Assembly: GCF_000340965.1 (NCBI RefSeq)
Contig: NZ_ANAY01000002.1
Span: 212,572-276,571 of the forward strand
DNA length: 64,000 bases
From: Nocardiopsis kunsanensis DSM 44524
GTDB lineage: Bacteria; Actinomycetota; Actinomycetes; Streptosporangiales; Streptosporangiaceae
Direction: 5' to 3'
Part shown: positions 18,388 through 27,069 of the stretch, piece by piece
Position numbering within the stretch: the first letter of the stretch is position 1
Layout: the number at the start of each line of letters is the position of its first letter
Program-made: the position numbers and the translations under genes
The notes under the pieces: model-generated
The model's input: only the letters and a program-made list of their open reading frames with translations
Databases searched by the model: none
What the model was told of the DNA's origin: nothing

Positions 18388-19302
18388 ATGGGCGTCAGGT
18401 TCGGACTATTGGGCACGGGGTTCTGGGCCAACGAGACACACGCGGCAGCCCTGGACGCCCACCCGGACGCGGAGCTGGTCGGTGTCTGGGGCCGGGATCC
18501 GGCCAAGGCGGCGGCACTGGCCGAACGCTACGGGGCTCAGGCCCATCAGGACGTCGACGCGCTCCTGAAGGAGGTCGACGCGGTCGCGATCGCCCTGCCG
18601 CCCGACGTCCAGGCGGAACTGGCCCTGCGTGCGGCGCGTGCGGGCTGCCATCTGCTGCTGGACAAACCGGTCTCCCTGTCGACCTCGATGGCCGACCAGC
18701 TCACGGTGGAGGCGGAGAGCCGGGAACTGGCGTCGGTCGTGTTCTTCACGGCGCGGTTCTCCGAGGAGGTCGAGCGTTTCCACTCCGGGGCGCAGGGCCA
18801 GGACTGGCACGGTGCGCGGGCACACCTGTTCGCGTCGATCTTCGAACCCGGGAACCCGTTCGGCGCCTCGCCGTGGCGGCGGGCCAAGGGCGGCCTGTGG
18901 GACCTGGGCCCGCACGCGCTCGCGCTGACGCTTCCGGTGCTGGGGCAGGTCCAGCGGGTCTCGGCGCTGGCCGGGCCCAAGGAGACGGTGCATCTGTTGA
19001 CCGAGCACGCCGGGGGCGCGGTGGGTTCGTTCGCGCTGACGGTGGACGCCCCGACCGCGGCACAGACCTTCGAGGTGGTTCTGCACGGCGAGCAGGGGTG
19101 GCGTCCGGTTCCGACCGGCTCCCGGGACCCGGTGTCGGCGTTCGGAACGGCGGTCGACCGGCTCATCGCGCAGATCGACGGGGAGAAGGGGGATCCCTGC
19201 GGGGTGCGGTTCGGCCGTGACGTCGTAGCGGTGCTGGAGGCGGCGGAGTGGTCGCTGTCGTCGGGGCGTACCGAACGTGTGGCGCCGGCCCCCGGATGGT
19301 GA
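18388..19302 (+). CDS. Gfo/Idh/MocA-family oxidoreductase
   Basis: 304 residues, ATG with AGGAAGGGCGG upstream. NAD(P)-dependent sugar- or inositol-type dehydrogenase fold. The N-terminal Rossmann motif is FGLLGTGFWANETHA (G-x-G-x-x-A type, here GTGFWA). The family Lys motif appears as LLLDKPVSLS near residue 90, matching the EKP catalytic-lysine motif with Asp in place of Glu. The C-terminal domain contains GGLWDLGPHALAL, the GGG-x-x-D-x-G-x-H signature holding the catalytic His. At about 300 residues it is shorter than the usual 330-380. The substrate cannot be deduced. It is divergent from the STAND gene across 284 bp. Confidence 0.88.
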   Translation: MGVRFGLLGTGFWANETHAAALDAHPDAELVGVWGRDPAKAAALAERYGAQAHQDVDALLKEVDAVAIALPPDVQAELALRAARAGCHLLLDKPVSLSTSMADQLTVEAESRELASVVFFTARFSEEVERFHSGAQGQDWHGARAHLFASIFEPGNPFGASPWRRAKGGLWDLGPHALALTLPVLGQVQRVSALAGPKETVHLLTEHAGGAVGSFALTVDAPTAAQTFEVVLHGEQGWRPVPTGSRDPVSAFGTAVDRLIAQIDGEKGDPCGVRFGRDVVAVLEAAEWSLSSGRTERVAPAPGW

Positions 19303-19339
19303 TCGGAGGTCGGCGCGTGTGCTCGTGCTCGGCGGCGCG

Positions 19340-19594
19340 TCAGGCGGCGTTCTTGGCGTAGAAACCGTCGGCGAGGTAGACGATCCCCGCGGCCACCAGT
19401 ACCTGGACCAACAACACCCAGAGGAAGGCCGTGGCGAAAATGGTGGCGATCCAGCCTCCGACGAAGGCGGCCACGATGCCCAGGACGAGTGTGAGCCAGA
19501 TGGGCAGGTGTTGTTTGCCCGGGATGATGAGGCGCCCGAGCGCCCCGATGATCAGCCCGACGATGATCGCACTGAAGATTCCGGTGATCTCCAC
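19340..19594 (-). CDS. GlsB/YeaQ/YmgE-family stress-response membrane protein
   Basis: 84 residues from GTG 19594 with AGGGGAGGT just upstream; a longer frame to 19666 lacks such a site. Three hydrophobic helices carry the Gly-rich transglycosylase-associated pattern: AIIVGLIIGALGRLIIPGK, a second helix around VLGIVAAFVGGW, and a third ending YLADGFYAKNAA. These small inner-membrane proteins rise under stationary-phase or envelope stress; their biochemical role is not established. It is convergent with the oxidoreductase gene, with only 37 bp between stops and no hairpin visible. Confidence 0.88.
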   Translation of the reverse strand: MEITGIFSAIIVGLIIGALGRLIIPGKQHLPIWLTLVLGIVAAFVGGWIATIFATAFLWVLLVQVLVAAGIVYLADGFYAKNAA

Positions 19595-19718
19595 GGGTAC
19601 CTCCCCTTGGTCGGCGCGTTGACGCGCCCTTTCCGTTCCCTCCCGAGCACGGAGGGACACCGGCACACGCTGCCCTGTATGAACCTTTTATAGGGTTTTT
19701 GCGGCCCCGAGTATTGCT

Positions 19719-19738
19719 GCACGTGCATAAGCATGTGC
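19719..19738. promoter_or_regulatory. dyad GCACGTGC-ATAA-GCATGTGC upstream of STAND gene
   Basis: Two 8-bp arms (one mismatch) around a 4-bp spacer lie in the divergent gap between the GlsB-family gene and the intact STAND gene. The flanks are AT-rich for this genome. This is a candidate operator; no cognate regulator can be named. Confidence 0.4.
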
Positions 19739-19826
19739 GCTGCGCAATATCGTGCTCCGTTTTCCGGATACGGAGCGTTTTCTGGGGTATGAGTCCTACG
19801 TTCCTGTGGACGTCGAGAGACCCCCC

Positions 19827-21932
19827 ATGCTCCCCCACGACAGCGACCGGAACCGTGTGACCTCCGATCAGGTGTCGGGGACCGTCGTACAGATCGGCTC
19901 CGTCCAGGGCCACGTACACACCGGCACCGCCCACCTCCCTACCCCTCGTCAGCTGCCCGGTGGACCACGGCTCTTCGCCGACCGCGAGGACGCGGTCCGC
20001 CGCCTGCACGAGCTACACGAGGCCGCCGCACCTGCGGTCGTGCTGCACGGCACCGGAGGCGTGGGCAAGACCGCGCTCGCCACGCACTTCCTGTCCTCGG
20101 TCGCCGACACCTTCACCGACGGGGTCCTCCACTGCGACCTGCTCGGCTTCAGCGGCGACGCACCCGCCGACCCCGGTGACGTCCTCGACCGTTTCCTGCG
20201 CGACCTCGGAGCCGCCCCGGAACACATCCCCCGCGACCTCGCCGGACGTGTGGCGGCCTTCCGCACCCGCACACACGGGCGCCGGCTCGGGCTCCTCCTC
20301 GACAACGCCGTCTCCGCGGCGCAGGTACGGCCCCTCCTACCGGGCGAAGGCGACCACCTGGTGCTCGTGACCACACGGCTGCACCTGAACGGGTTGCGTC
20401 TGGACGGCGCCGAGTTCCTGGAGTTGGGCCCTCTCGACGGTTCGGGGACGGCCGAACTCGTCCGGCGCATCCTGTCCGACGACCGGCCCCGCGACGAACC
20501 CGACTCCCTCCACGCGCTCACCGGCCTCTGCGCAGGGCTGCCTCTGGCGGTGTGCGCAGCGGTCAGCGGGCTCACCGTCCGACGCCACCAACCGTTGAGC
20601 CGGCTCGTCGAACGCCTGTCCCGGGCGCGCCACCGGTTGAGTGCGTTCGGCGCGGAAACGGAGATGTCTGTGGAAGCGGTGCTCACCGAGTCCTACCGGT
20701 GGTTGAGCCCGGACGCGCAGCGTATGTACCGGCTCCTGGGGCTGAGCCCCGGGCGGGACCTGACCCCCGAAGCCGCCGGTGCGCTCGCCGGGCTCTCCGA
20801 GGAAGAGACCGAGGAGCTGCTCACGGAGTTGCTCACCGTGAGCCTGTTGGAGGAGGGCGCCGGAGGGCGGTTGCGACAGCACGACCTGACACGGCTGCAC
20901 GCGCGTGCGCGTGCCGAGGACGAGGGGACGGAACAGGAGCGGGAGGAGGCCCTGGACCAGGTCCTGGAGCACTACCTGACCACGGCGGCCGCGGCCGACC
21001 AGGTACTCAACCCCGGCCGCTGGCACTTGGCCCCGGTCTTCGACCGCCTTTCGGCTTCCTCTTTCACCACTCGCGCCGACGCGCTCGCGTGGTCGGAGAC
21101 CGAGTTGGAGACCTTGCGCTCGTGTGTACGGTTCACCCATACCTCCGGACGCCACGAGAGCTGCTGGCAACTGTGTGAAGCTCTACGGAACCTGTTCATT
21201 CTGCGCAAGCACTACGCCGTGTGGGAAGAGTGCTATACGACCGGGCTGGCCTCGGCCAAAGCTCTGGATTCACCGACCGCCCAGGCGAACATGCTCGGCT
21301 CTCTTGCGGGCCTGCACCTGGCCTTGGGCTCCCCAGAGAAGGCGGCGGACCTACAGAGTCAGGCGCACGAGCTGTGGAGGTCGGCGGGCCATGTCCGTGG
21401 CCAGGCCTCCGCGTCGGAGGGCTTGGGGGTGTGCGATCTGACCCGAGGCAGACCGGAACAGGCCCGAATTCACTTCACCGAGTATCTTGCCCTCCACGAG
21501 GAGATCGGGGACCTCCGAGGAACGACACTCGGCCACCGGCGCCTGGGCGAAGCATCGAGAGACTGCCGGGATTTCACCACCGCAGTCGCACACTTCACCT
21601 CAGCTCTCGAAGGTTTGCCCGCTGACATCGAGCCCTATCAGCGCATGCGGACACTGATCGGCTTGTCCGACACCCACATCAGGCGCGGCCACCTCGGGAG
21701 TTCGGGCCCCCTCTTGGAGGAGGCCCTGTCTCTCAGTTTCGCGACGGGCGCGTCAGGCGAGGAAGCGAACGTGCGTTCCCAACTCGCGGAGGTGGCGCTG
21801 GGCCGAGGCGCTGTGAGGGAAGCGCGGGCGCATCTCACCCAGGCGCTCGCGCTCCGATCCGCCCTCCGTGACCCCAGAGCTGAGGAGACACGCCATCGTT
21901 TGTCAGGGCTCTCAGAGGCACCTCCTCCATAA
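19827..21932 (+). CDS. NLR-like STAND protein (NB-ARC-TPR) with RHIM-like N-terminal motif
   Basis: 701 residues from ATG 19827; a GTG at 19752 would add 25 residues. The N-terminal 30 residues hold GTVVQIGSVQGHVHTG, whose VQIG (21-24) is identical to the RHIM tetrad consensus [VI]-Q-[VI]-G. An NB-ARC ATPase follows: Walker A GTGGVGKT near residue 75, Walker B-like LGLLLDNAV, then LVLVTTR and a GLPLAV motif as in AP-ATPases. A winged-helix-like region (about 275-350) leads to TPR-type repeats (about 440-690). The plan is that of a prokaryotic NLR: ligand-gated oligomerisation nucleating an amyloid signal. No BELL-domain effector gene adjoins it. Its 3' end overlaps the opposite-strand small gene by 98 bp. 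Confidence 0.85.
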   Translation: MLPHDSDRNRVTSDQVSGTVVQIGSVQGHVHTGTAHLPTPRQLPGGPRLFADREDAVRRLHELHEAAAPAVVLHGTGGVGKTALATHFLSSVADTFTDGVLHCDLLGFSGDAPADPGDVLDRFLRDLGAAPEHIPRDLAGRVAAFRTRTHGRRLGLLLDNAVSAAQVRPLLPGEGDHLVLVTTRLHLNGLRLDGAEFLELGPLDGSGTAELVRRILSDDRPRDEPDSLHALTGLCAGLPLAVCAAVSGLTVRRHQPLSRLVERLSRARHRLSAFGAETEMSVEAVLTESYRWLSPDAQRMYRLLGLSPGRDLTPEAAGALAGLSEEETEELLTELLTVSLLEEGAGGRLRQHDLTRLHARARAEDEGTEQEREEALDQVLEHYLTTAAAADQVLNPGRWHLAPVFDRLSASSFTTRADALAWSETELETLRSCVRFTHTSGRHESCWQLCEALRNLFILRKHYAVWEECYTTGLASAKALDSPTAQANMLGSLAGLHLALGSPEKAADLQSQAHELWRSAGHVRGQASASEGLGVCDLTRGRPEQARIHFTEYLALHEEIGDLRGTTLGHRRLGEASRDCRDFTTAVAHFTSALEGLPADIEPYQRMRTLIGLSDTHIRRGHLGSSGPLLEEALSLSFATGASGEEANVRSQLAEVALGRGAVREARAHLTQALALRSALRDPRAEETRHRLSGLSEAPPP

Positions 21933-22278
21933 CCGGTCGGTCTGCGGTCCCGCCTTTCCTCCGGAGGTATGGACGGAGCATCTCGGCATAGGCCAGGACC
22001 CCATGCCTCCACATGTCCCTGCCCGGTGCGGCCACGGGAACGGAGATCCCCGCGCTCGTGGTGACGACCCCCTCCACCAGCACGACAGCGCATCCGGGGA
22101 AGCGCTCCAGGACCTCCTGTGATGTGCCCCAGCTCAACGGGGGCGAGAGGACGACGTCAGCGGCGTGGAGCCATTCCCAGGCCTGCGGAACACGGCAGTA
22201 CACGCACAGTACGTCGACGGCCTCCTCCCACGAAGTCAGGCGGAACATCCTCACGGCGCCGGTGTTCACAGACTCCAT
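21835..22278 (-). CDS. uncharacterised 147-residue protein coupled to the GT-B-like gene
   Basis: ATG 22278 lies within the last codons of the upstream GT-B-like gene (13-bp overlap), so translation is probably coupled. I do not recognise the family. The N-terminal half (FRLTSWEEAVDVLCVYCRV, then WLHAADVVLSP and GCAVVLVEGVV) alternates helices and strands like a small Rossmann-type domain. The C-terminus is Arg/Gly-rich. Its last 98 bp run antisense to the STAND gene's 3' end, which is unusual and could mean the true stop region is poorly conserved or that the proteins co-evolve. Confidence 0.55.
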   Translation of the reverse strand: MESVNTGAVRMFRLTSWEEAVDVLCVYCRVPQAWEWLHAADVVLSPPLSWGTSQEVLERFPGCAVVLVEGVVTTSAGISVPVAAPGRDMWRHGVLAYAEMLRPYLRRKGGTADRPVMEEVPLRALTNDGVSPQLWGHGGRIGARAPG

Positions 22279-23522
22279 CGGCCGGCTCTCCCTCCTCCGA
22301 GGAAGAAGGGATCCTCCACTGGCGAGAGGAAAGCGGGGAACACAGGTTCGGGCAAGCCCATCAGCCCGTACATGAGCGCCCTCAACCGCACAGCGGACTC
22401 CCCCGGGACGGTGGTGACCCGGCGCCGGTAGTGTGCCTTCGCCTCCGCCCCGTACCGGAAGAGCGCGGAGGCCACCTGTGGCGCGAAGGGCTCGTCCGGC
22501 CGGTAACGCGGAGCCGTACAGCACAGGGAGTCCACAGCGGTACCGGACGCGACCTCGCCTCCGACGCCACCGCCAAGGAGGGGTGCCGCGCCCAGAGCCG
22601 CTCCGTATGCCGTCGTGCTTCCGACATCGCCGACGACCACGTCACTGGCGGCCAGCAATCCCGACCATGGGGAATCGGGCGCCAGGATGCGCAATCCGCA
22701 GCTGAGAGCACGGCCGAACCAGAACCGGATCTGTCTCGGGCTGTACCGGGCCCATATGCCCGGGTGGAGGAGCGTAACGACCATGTGGTCAGCGGGCAGC
22801 TCTCCGACAGCCCGGTCGAGCGCCTCGGGAGAAAAGCCGAACAAGGAAGCGGGACCCCAGGTCGAGGAGAGGACCACGAGCGTCTGTCCGTCACCCACAC
22901 CTATGGACCGCCTGAGCTCGCGGCGTCTGGGCTCAGCAGCCTCGGCCCGGTCGAAAGCGGGATCGCCGACGAGACGGACGACCTCTTGCGTCTCCGGAAC
23001 GGCCTCGACGAGCAAACGACCGTGGTTCTCGCTCCCCACTCCGATCGCCGACGCGGTGACGCGCCCGTGCCGGACCAGGGTGGAAGGGACCACGTCCGCC
23101 ACTGGGGGAGACAGCAGTCCGGGACCGTTTCCGGGACCCGGCATGTGGAGCTTTCCGGGACCGATCCCGTGGGAGACCGTCAACAACGGCCCGCGAAGCT
23201 GCTCGAGGTTGCTGTCGTACCCCGTGTTGGCCGCCACGACGAGGGCGAACCTGCGCTCGGGATCGGTCGCCCACTCCCATGAGACGACCTTTCCGTCGAA
23301 GGTACTCGCGTAGCGCTCCATGGCTTCACTGAAGCGTGAGGAGCTTCGCGGGAGGACGTACAGGACTTCGATCCGCCGGTCCCTCTCCAACAGGTCGGGG
23401 ACGAACTCCTGGAGTCGGTCGGCCGCCGTCCCGTGTTCGAGGAAGATGGCGACTCGGTGGGACGGGTTCAACGTCATGGCGGACTCGGGGCCCAGGCGGG
23501 CCCTGGTTGCGATGGGGGTCAC
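22266..23522 (-). CDS. GT-B-fold, CDP-glycerol glycerophosphotransferase-like protein (paralogue B)
   Basis: 418 residues from GTG 23522 with GAGAGGA 7 bp upstream; ATG 23477 is a weaker option. It parallels paralogue A (14273-15970): RVAIFLEHGTAADRLQEF, then LVVLSSTWGPASLFG, LLHPGIWARYSPRQI and VVGDVGSTTAYGAALGAAP align with the same positions there. It lacks the extra C-terminal domain of paralogue A. Such proteins resemble teichoic-acid-type glycerophosphotransferases, but the predicted catalytic residues cannot be confirmed by eye. No transmembrane segment is seen, so it is cytosolic or membrane-peripheral. It heads a two-gene leftward operon. Confidence 0.72.
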   Translation of the reverse strand: MTPIATRARLGPESAMTLNPSHRVAIFLEHGTAADRLQEFVPDLLERDRRIEVLYVLPRSSSRFSEAMERYASTFDGKVVSWEWATDPERRFALVVAANTGYDSNLEQLRGPLLTVSHGIGPGKLHMPGPGNGPGLLSPPVADVVPSTLVRHGRVTASAIGVGSENHGRLLVEAVPETQEVVRLVGDPAFDRAEAAEPRRRELRRSIGVGDGQTLVVLSSTWGPASLFGFSPEALDRAVGELPADHMVVTLLHPGIWARYSPRQIRFWFGRALSCGLRILAPDSPWSGLLAASDVVVGDVGSTTAYGAALGAAPLLGGGVGGEVASGTAVDSLCCTAPRYRPDEPFAPQVASALFRYGAEAKAHYRRRVTTVPGESAVRLRALMYGLMGLPEPVFPAFLSPVEDPFFLGGGRAGRWSL

Positions 23523-23689
23523 ATCCGGTCCTCTCGGTCGGGGAAGTGGGACCGGAACCCACGCTCACGGCCGGTGCTTGGGATCCGCTGAACGGTCGCC
23601 TGCGGGCCGCTTGCGGACCCTTGCACGGCGCTGGCCCCGCGCTTGCAGAACCCTTGGCGACAGCGTCGGCTCTTTCCCGGGCATACAAA

Positions 23690-23718
23690 ACCCCGCCGGA
23701 CATATAATCCGACGGGGT
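23690..23718 (-). terminator. classical intrinsic terminator with T-run (leftward)
   Basis: On the minus strand an ACCCCGTCGG arm pairs with CCGGCGGGGT (one mismatch) around a 9-nt AT-rich loop, followed at once by TTTT. It would end transcripts of the AfsR-like gene about 210 nt past its stop. Confidence 0.75.
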
Positions 23719-23735
23719 GATTTGCGTCGCTGTGA

Positions 23736-23885
23736 TCAGCCGCTCTGCGGCCACGTGTCAAGAGGAATACAGTTTGCCAATTCGGCCCCATTCAATAGAC
23801 GTTCTGCGCAAAACGGGCATACTTGCTGATTCGGGCATGGCAGAGCCCATGCCCCGCATGCACCAAAGAGAACGTACAGGCACAC
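23736..23885 (-). CDS. possible 49-residue Cys-rich small ORF
   Basis: GTG 23885 to TGA 23736 encodes a peptide with six cysteines, including a CPFC pair in VCPFCAERLL, reminiscent of a zinc ribbon or a thiol motif. It lies between the AfsR-like stop and its terminator, so it would be on the same message. Against it: no ribosome site, and third positions are not G/C-biased. It may be chance. Confidence 0.18.
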   Translation of the reverse strand: MCLYVLFGACGAWALPCPNQQVCPFCAERLLNGAELANCIPLDTWPQSG

Positions 23886-23928
23886 AAAGGGTCCGCGCTG
23901 GAAAATCAGGCAGATCGGGGTGAAAACT

Positions 23929-26900
23929 TCAGCCCGTCATATCCAGGGTGTCGAGGAGCGCCTCGATCTTCACCTCGATCTCCGCGAGGAAGAAGGTCGG
24001 GGCGACGCTGAGGGCCTGCGCGGCCCGCCTCCACGACGCGAGCACAGCACCGTGGTCGCCCCTGCCGAGCTCCAGATCACCGATACGCCAGTACGCCAGG
24101 CCCACGGCTTCGTTGTCCGTCACACGCTCGGCCTCGTCACGGGCCCTCATGTAGGACCGTTCCGCGTCCTCGACACGACCGTGTCCGAGGTGGAGATCGC
24201 CTTGCACGCGCATCAACGAGGCGAGCGAGATGTCTTGTCCACAGGCGTGTGCGCGCTCGAGCCCCGTGGCCAGCACGGCTTCCGCTTCCTCGTTCCTACC
24301 CAGATCCAGGAGTGCCTGGCCAGTCTGTGCCGTGCTGTTGGCCAGCCACTGTTCATCTCCCGTGGCCCAGAACCCGCGCTGAGCCGACCGAAGGAGCCCC
24401 AGGGCCGCATCAGGGTCGCCGAGGTATCGCTCGACCATGCCGAGGCAGTGCTCGCTCTGCGCAGCCCCCAGGACGTCGTTCCGGTCCCGGAAGACGACAC
24501 GAGCACTCCCACACAAGCGCTTGGCCTCACGGTGACGCCCCTGTGAGAGTTCGAGCCGCGCGTGGTTCAGGAACATCGATGCTTCGAGCCTCTCGTCCCC
24601 GACCTCCCGGTAGAGCGAGCGGGCCGTGGTGTAGGAGGCCCGGGCCTCACCAGCCCGTCCCAGTTCCTCGTAGCCGAAGCCCAGGTGAGTATGGACCCGC
24701 GCCGTTCCCCACCTGTCTCCCAGCCGGCGGAAAGCCGCCAACGCCGTCCGGTAGTCCTCGAACGCCCTGGTGTGGTTCCCCTCGGCGACCCGGATCTGGC
24801 CGATCTGGTCCAGTACATGGGCGGCCCCGCCCTCGTCCCCGATGTCACGCCAGAGGGCCAGTGATCGCCGCAGCGCTTCCTCGGCCTCCGTCCGCTTTCC
24901 CTGAAAACGGCGGAAGGACCCGAGCTGAAGCAGCGCCGACGCCACCCCGACGGTGTCCTGCAGCTCTTCCCACGCCTCCACCGATGCCCCGAGCAACGGT
25001 TCCGCGGCCGACCACGGACCGCAGATCTCCAGCAGACCGGCCATGGCCAGGGGCAGGCGGGCCACGTGTTCGAGCGCACCGGATCGGGTGGCCCGCAAAG
25101 CCACGGCCTCCAGGACAGGCAGGTGATCGACGAACCACTGCCGCGCCGCCCGGGGCGTGGAGAAGCACGGATCGACCGGCGCGGACCATCTCCTACCGAG
25201 ACTCCGTCGGCGTTCCGGCCAAGCGACACGGTCCGCCGATTCGACGAGGCGGAGATAGTGGTTGTACAGGCGTTTCTCGATCTCCGAGGGCACCGCACCG
25301 TTCATGGTCGAGGGCACGTGGGTCTGCGCGAACGTCCGCAGCAGGTCGTGCGAGCGGTAACGCCCCACGCCGACCTCCTCCACGAAGTACGCGTCCAGCA
25401 GCTCCTCGACGCCGGTCTCCGTCGTCGTCCGGTCCCCGACCATCTCGACGAGCGCCTCGTCACCCACCACGGGGTTCGGATGCAGCCCCAAACAGAGGAA
25501 GGTGAGGCGGGCCGGGCCGGAGAGGGACTCGAAGGCGTCGGCGAAAGCGGGGAAGACCTCCCGTTCGACGCCCCTTCTCGTGGACGAGTCCTTCCGGGAG
25601 AGTCTTTCCACCAGGTGCCGCATGTCCCACGCGGGCCGCTTCCTCAACTGCCCCGTGACCACTCGCAGGGCTATCGGCATGCCGCACGAGATCGCCGCCA
25701 CCCGGGCAAGATCGGGGTCGTCCCCGCGCTGGGTGAGACCGGCCAGCATTGCGGCCGCGTCGTCCTCGTCCAGCGGATCGAGTTTGAGGCCACCGGCCCC
25801 GGCGTAAGGCATGGAGCGACGTGCCGTGGCCAGGACGACGGCCCCGGAGGAACCGGGGATCAGCGGCACGAGGTCCTCTGCACGGGCGACGTTGTCGAGC
25901 AACAGCAGTACGCGGCGATCAGCCACCCTGCTGCGCCACAGGTCTACGCGGGCGTCGAGGTCGGACGGAACCTCCTCCTCCGGGACCCCGACCATGATCA
26001 GCAGCCGTCTCAGCGCCACGTCGGCACGATCGCTACCGAGCTCCACATCGAGCCTGAGGTCGAACTCCTCGCGTATCAGGTGGGCGGCGTGCACCGCGAG
26101 GGTGGTCTTTCCCGTTCCTCCGAGCCCGGTGATGAGCTGGACGCACGGCGCCTTGCGGTACCGCCTCACACGGGCGAGCAGGGTCTCGATCTCCTCCTGC
26201 CGGCCGACGAAGTCGGCGGTGTCGGCGCGAAGAGTGTCGACGGTCTCGGGCACGGGCGGCGCTGACGGAGCAGCGGCCGTCGCCCGGGGCGGTGTTCCGA
26301 CGGTTCGGGGGCGCGATGGCGCGTCCGCTTCTTCGAGGATCCACTGGTGGAGATCGCGCGTACGGGGATTGGGTTCGGTCCCCTGCGCCTCGCGGGTGTG
26401 GGCGCGCAAGCGTGCGAAGCAATCGATGGCCTCGGCATGGCGCCCCTCGGCCACGAGGGCGCGCATGTGCACGTAGGTGTGGGGTTCGGACGGTCCGTGT
26501 CCGTCGAACCGCTCGCACACGTGTGCCGCCCGGTCCAGGACCAGCGCGGATTCCGCCCATCGGCCGAGGAGCTGGGCGTGCAATTGGGCGCACTCCTTCC
26601 GCACGGCCCGGGCCCATTCCTCCTGGAATTCTGAGAGCGGCTCCTCGGACCACAAGTCCAGTGCCAGGTCACACAGGTCGACGGCCTCGCGGTGCTCGCC
26701 CCGGAGTGCGTGGGCGTGGGCACGCCGGTCGATACCGCGTGCTCGGCAGAGGTCGACCGCCTCCCCGGGGACGTCGAGGAGGTAACCGCCTGACCGGTGG
26801 AGGACGAGATCGCGGGCGCCGGCCCGTGCCAGACTCCTGCGGAGCCGGCTGATGTTGGACTGGAGACTCTGGTTGACCGCGGGGGGCGGGTCCTGACCCC

Positions 26901-27069
26901 AGATCTTGCGGACGAGGGTCCGCGTCGACACCGGCTGCCCCGCTGAGTACGCAAGCAAGGCAAGCACCGACCGTTCCTTCGGTCTTCCCATGTCGACGGT
27001 CCGGTTCTCGACCAGTACGCGGGGGCCTCGGGCGAGGAGTCGTATCTCCAACTGGTCACCACCCAACAC
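23929..27069 (-). CDS. AfsR/SARP-family regulator (OmpR-type HTH, BTAD, NB-ARC, TPR)
   Basis: 1046 residues. Order: winged-helix DNA-binding domain (about 20-95, with VSTRTLVRKIWGQDPP and NISRLRRSL), bacterial transcriptional activation domain (about 100-250), linker, NB-ARC ATPase (about 285-560; Walker A GLGGTGKTT, Walker B-like VLLLLDNVA, LATARR, GMPIALRVV) and TPR repeats (about 690-1030). This is the full AfsR plan: ATP-dependent activator, often responding to Ser/Thr kinase signals and controlling secondary metabolism. The Walker motifs look intact. GTG 27069 lacks a good ribosome site. No biosynthetic cluster adjoins it, so targets are unknown. Confidence 0.9.
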   Translation of the reverse strand: MLGGDQLEIRLLARGPRVLVENRTVDMGRPKERSVLALLAYSAGQPVSTRTLVRKIWGQDPPPAVNQSLQSNISRLRRSLARAGARDLVLHRSGGYLLDVPGEAVDLCRARGIDRRAHAHALRGEHREAVDLCDLALDLWSEEPLSEFQEEWARAVRKECAQLHAQLLGRWAESALVLDRAAHVCERFDGHGPSEPHTYVHMRALVAEGRHAEAIDCFARLRAHTREAQGTEPNPRTRDLHQWILEEADAPSRPRTVGTPPRATAAAPSAPPVPETVDTLRADTADFVGRQEEIETLLARVRRYRKAPCVQLITGLGGTGKTTLAVHAAHLIREEFDLRLDVELGSDRADVALRRLLIMVGVPEEEVPSDLDARVDLWRSRVADRRVLLLLDNVARAEDLVPLIPGSSGAVVLATARRSMPYAGAGGLKLDPLDEDDAAAMLAGLTQRGDDPDLARVAAISCGMPIALRVVTGQLRKRPAWDMRHLVERLSRKDSSTRRGVEREVFPAFADAFESLSGPARLTFLCLGLHPNPVVGDEALVEMVGDRTTTETGVEELLDAYFVEEVGVGRYRSHDLLRTFAQTHVPSTMNGAVPSEIEKRLYNHYLRLVESADRVAWPERRRSLGRRWSAPVDPCFSTPRAARQWFVDHLPVLEAVALRATRSGALEHVARLPLAMAGLLEICGPWSAAEPLLGASVEAWEELQDTVGVASALLQLGSFRRFQGKRTEAEEALRRSLALWRDIGDEGGAAHVLDQIGQIRVAEGNHTRAFEDYRTALAAFRRLGDRWGTARVHTHLGFGYEELGRAGEARASYTTARSLYREVGDERLEASMFLNHARLELSQGRHREAKRLCGSARVVFRDRNDVLGAAQSEHCLGMVERYLGDPDAALGLLRSAQRGFWATGDEQWLANSTAQTGQALLDLGRNEEAEAVLATGLERAHACGQDISLASLMRVQGDLHLGHGRVEDAERSYMRARDEAERVTDNEAVGLAYWRIGDLELGRGDHGAVLASWRRAAQALSVAPTFFLAEIEVKIEALLDTLDMTG

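Larger units (their letters stand above)
23523..23928. other. 406-bp intergenic region between two leftward genes
   Basis: The right half (23719-23928) is AT-rich compared with the genome and follows the AfsR-like gene. It contains the terminator at 23690-23718 and one weak 49-codon frame at 23736-23885. The left part must hold the promoter of the GT-B-like gene, but I see no convincing -35/-10 pair. Confidence 0.5.
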
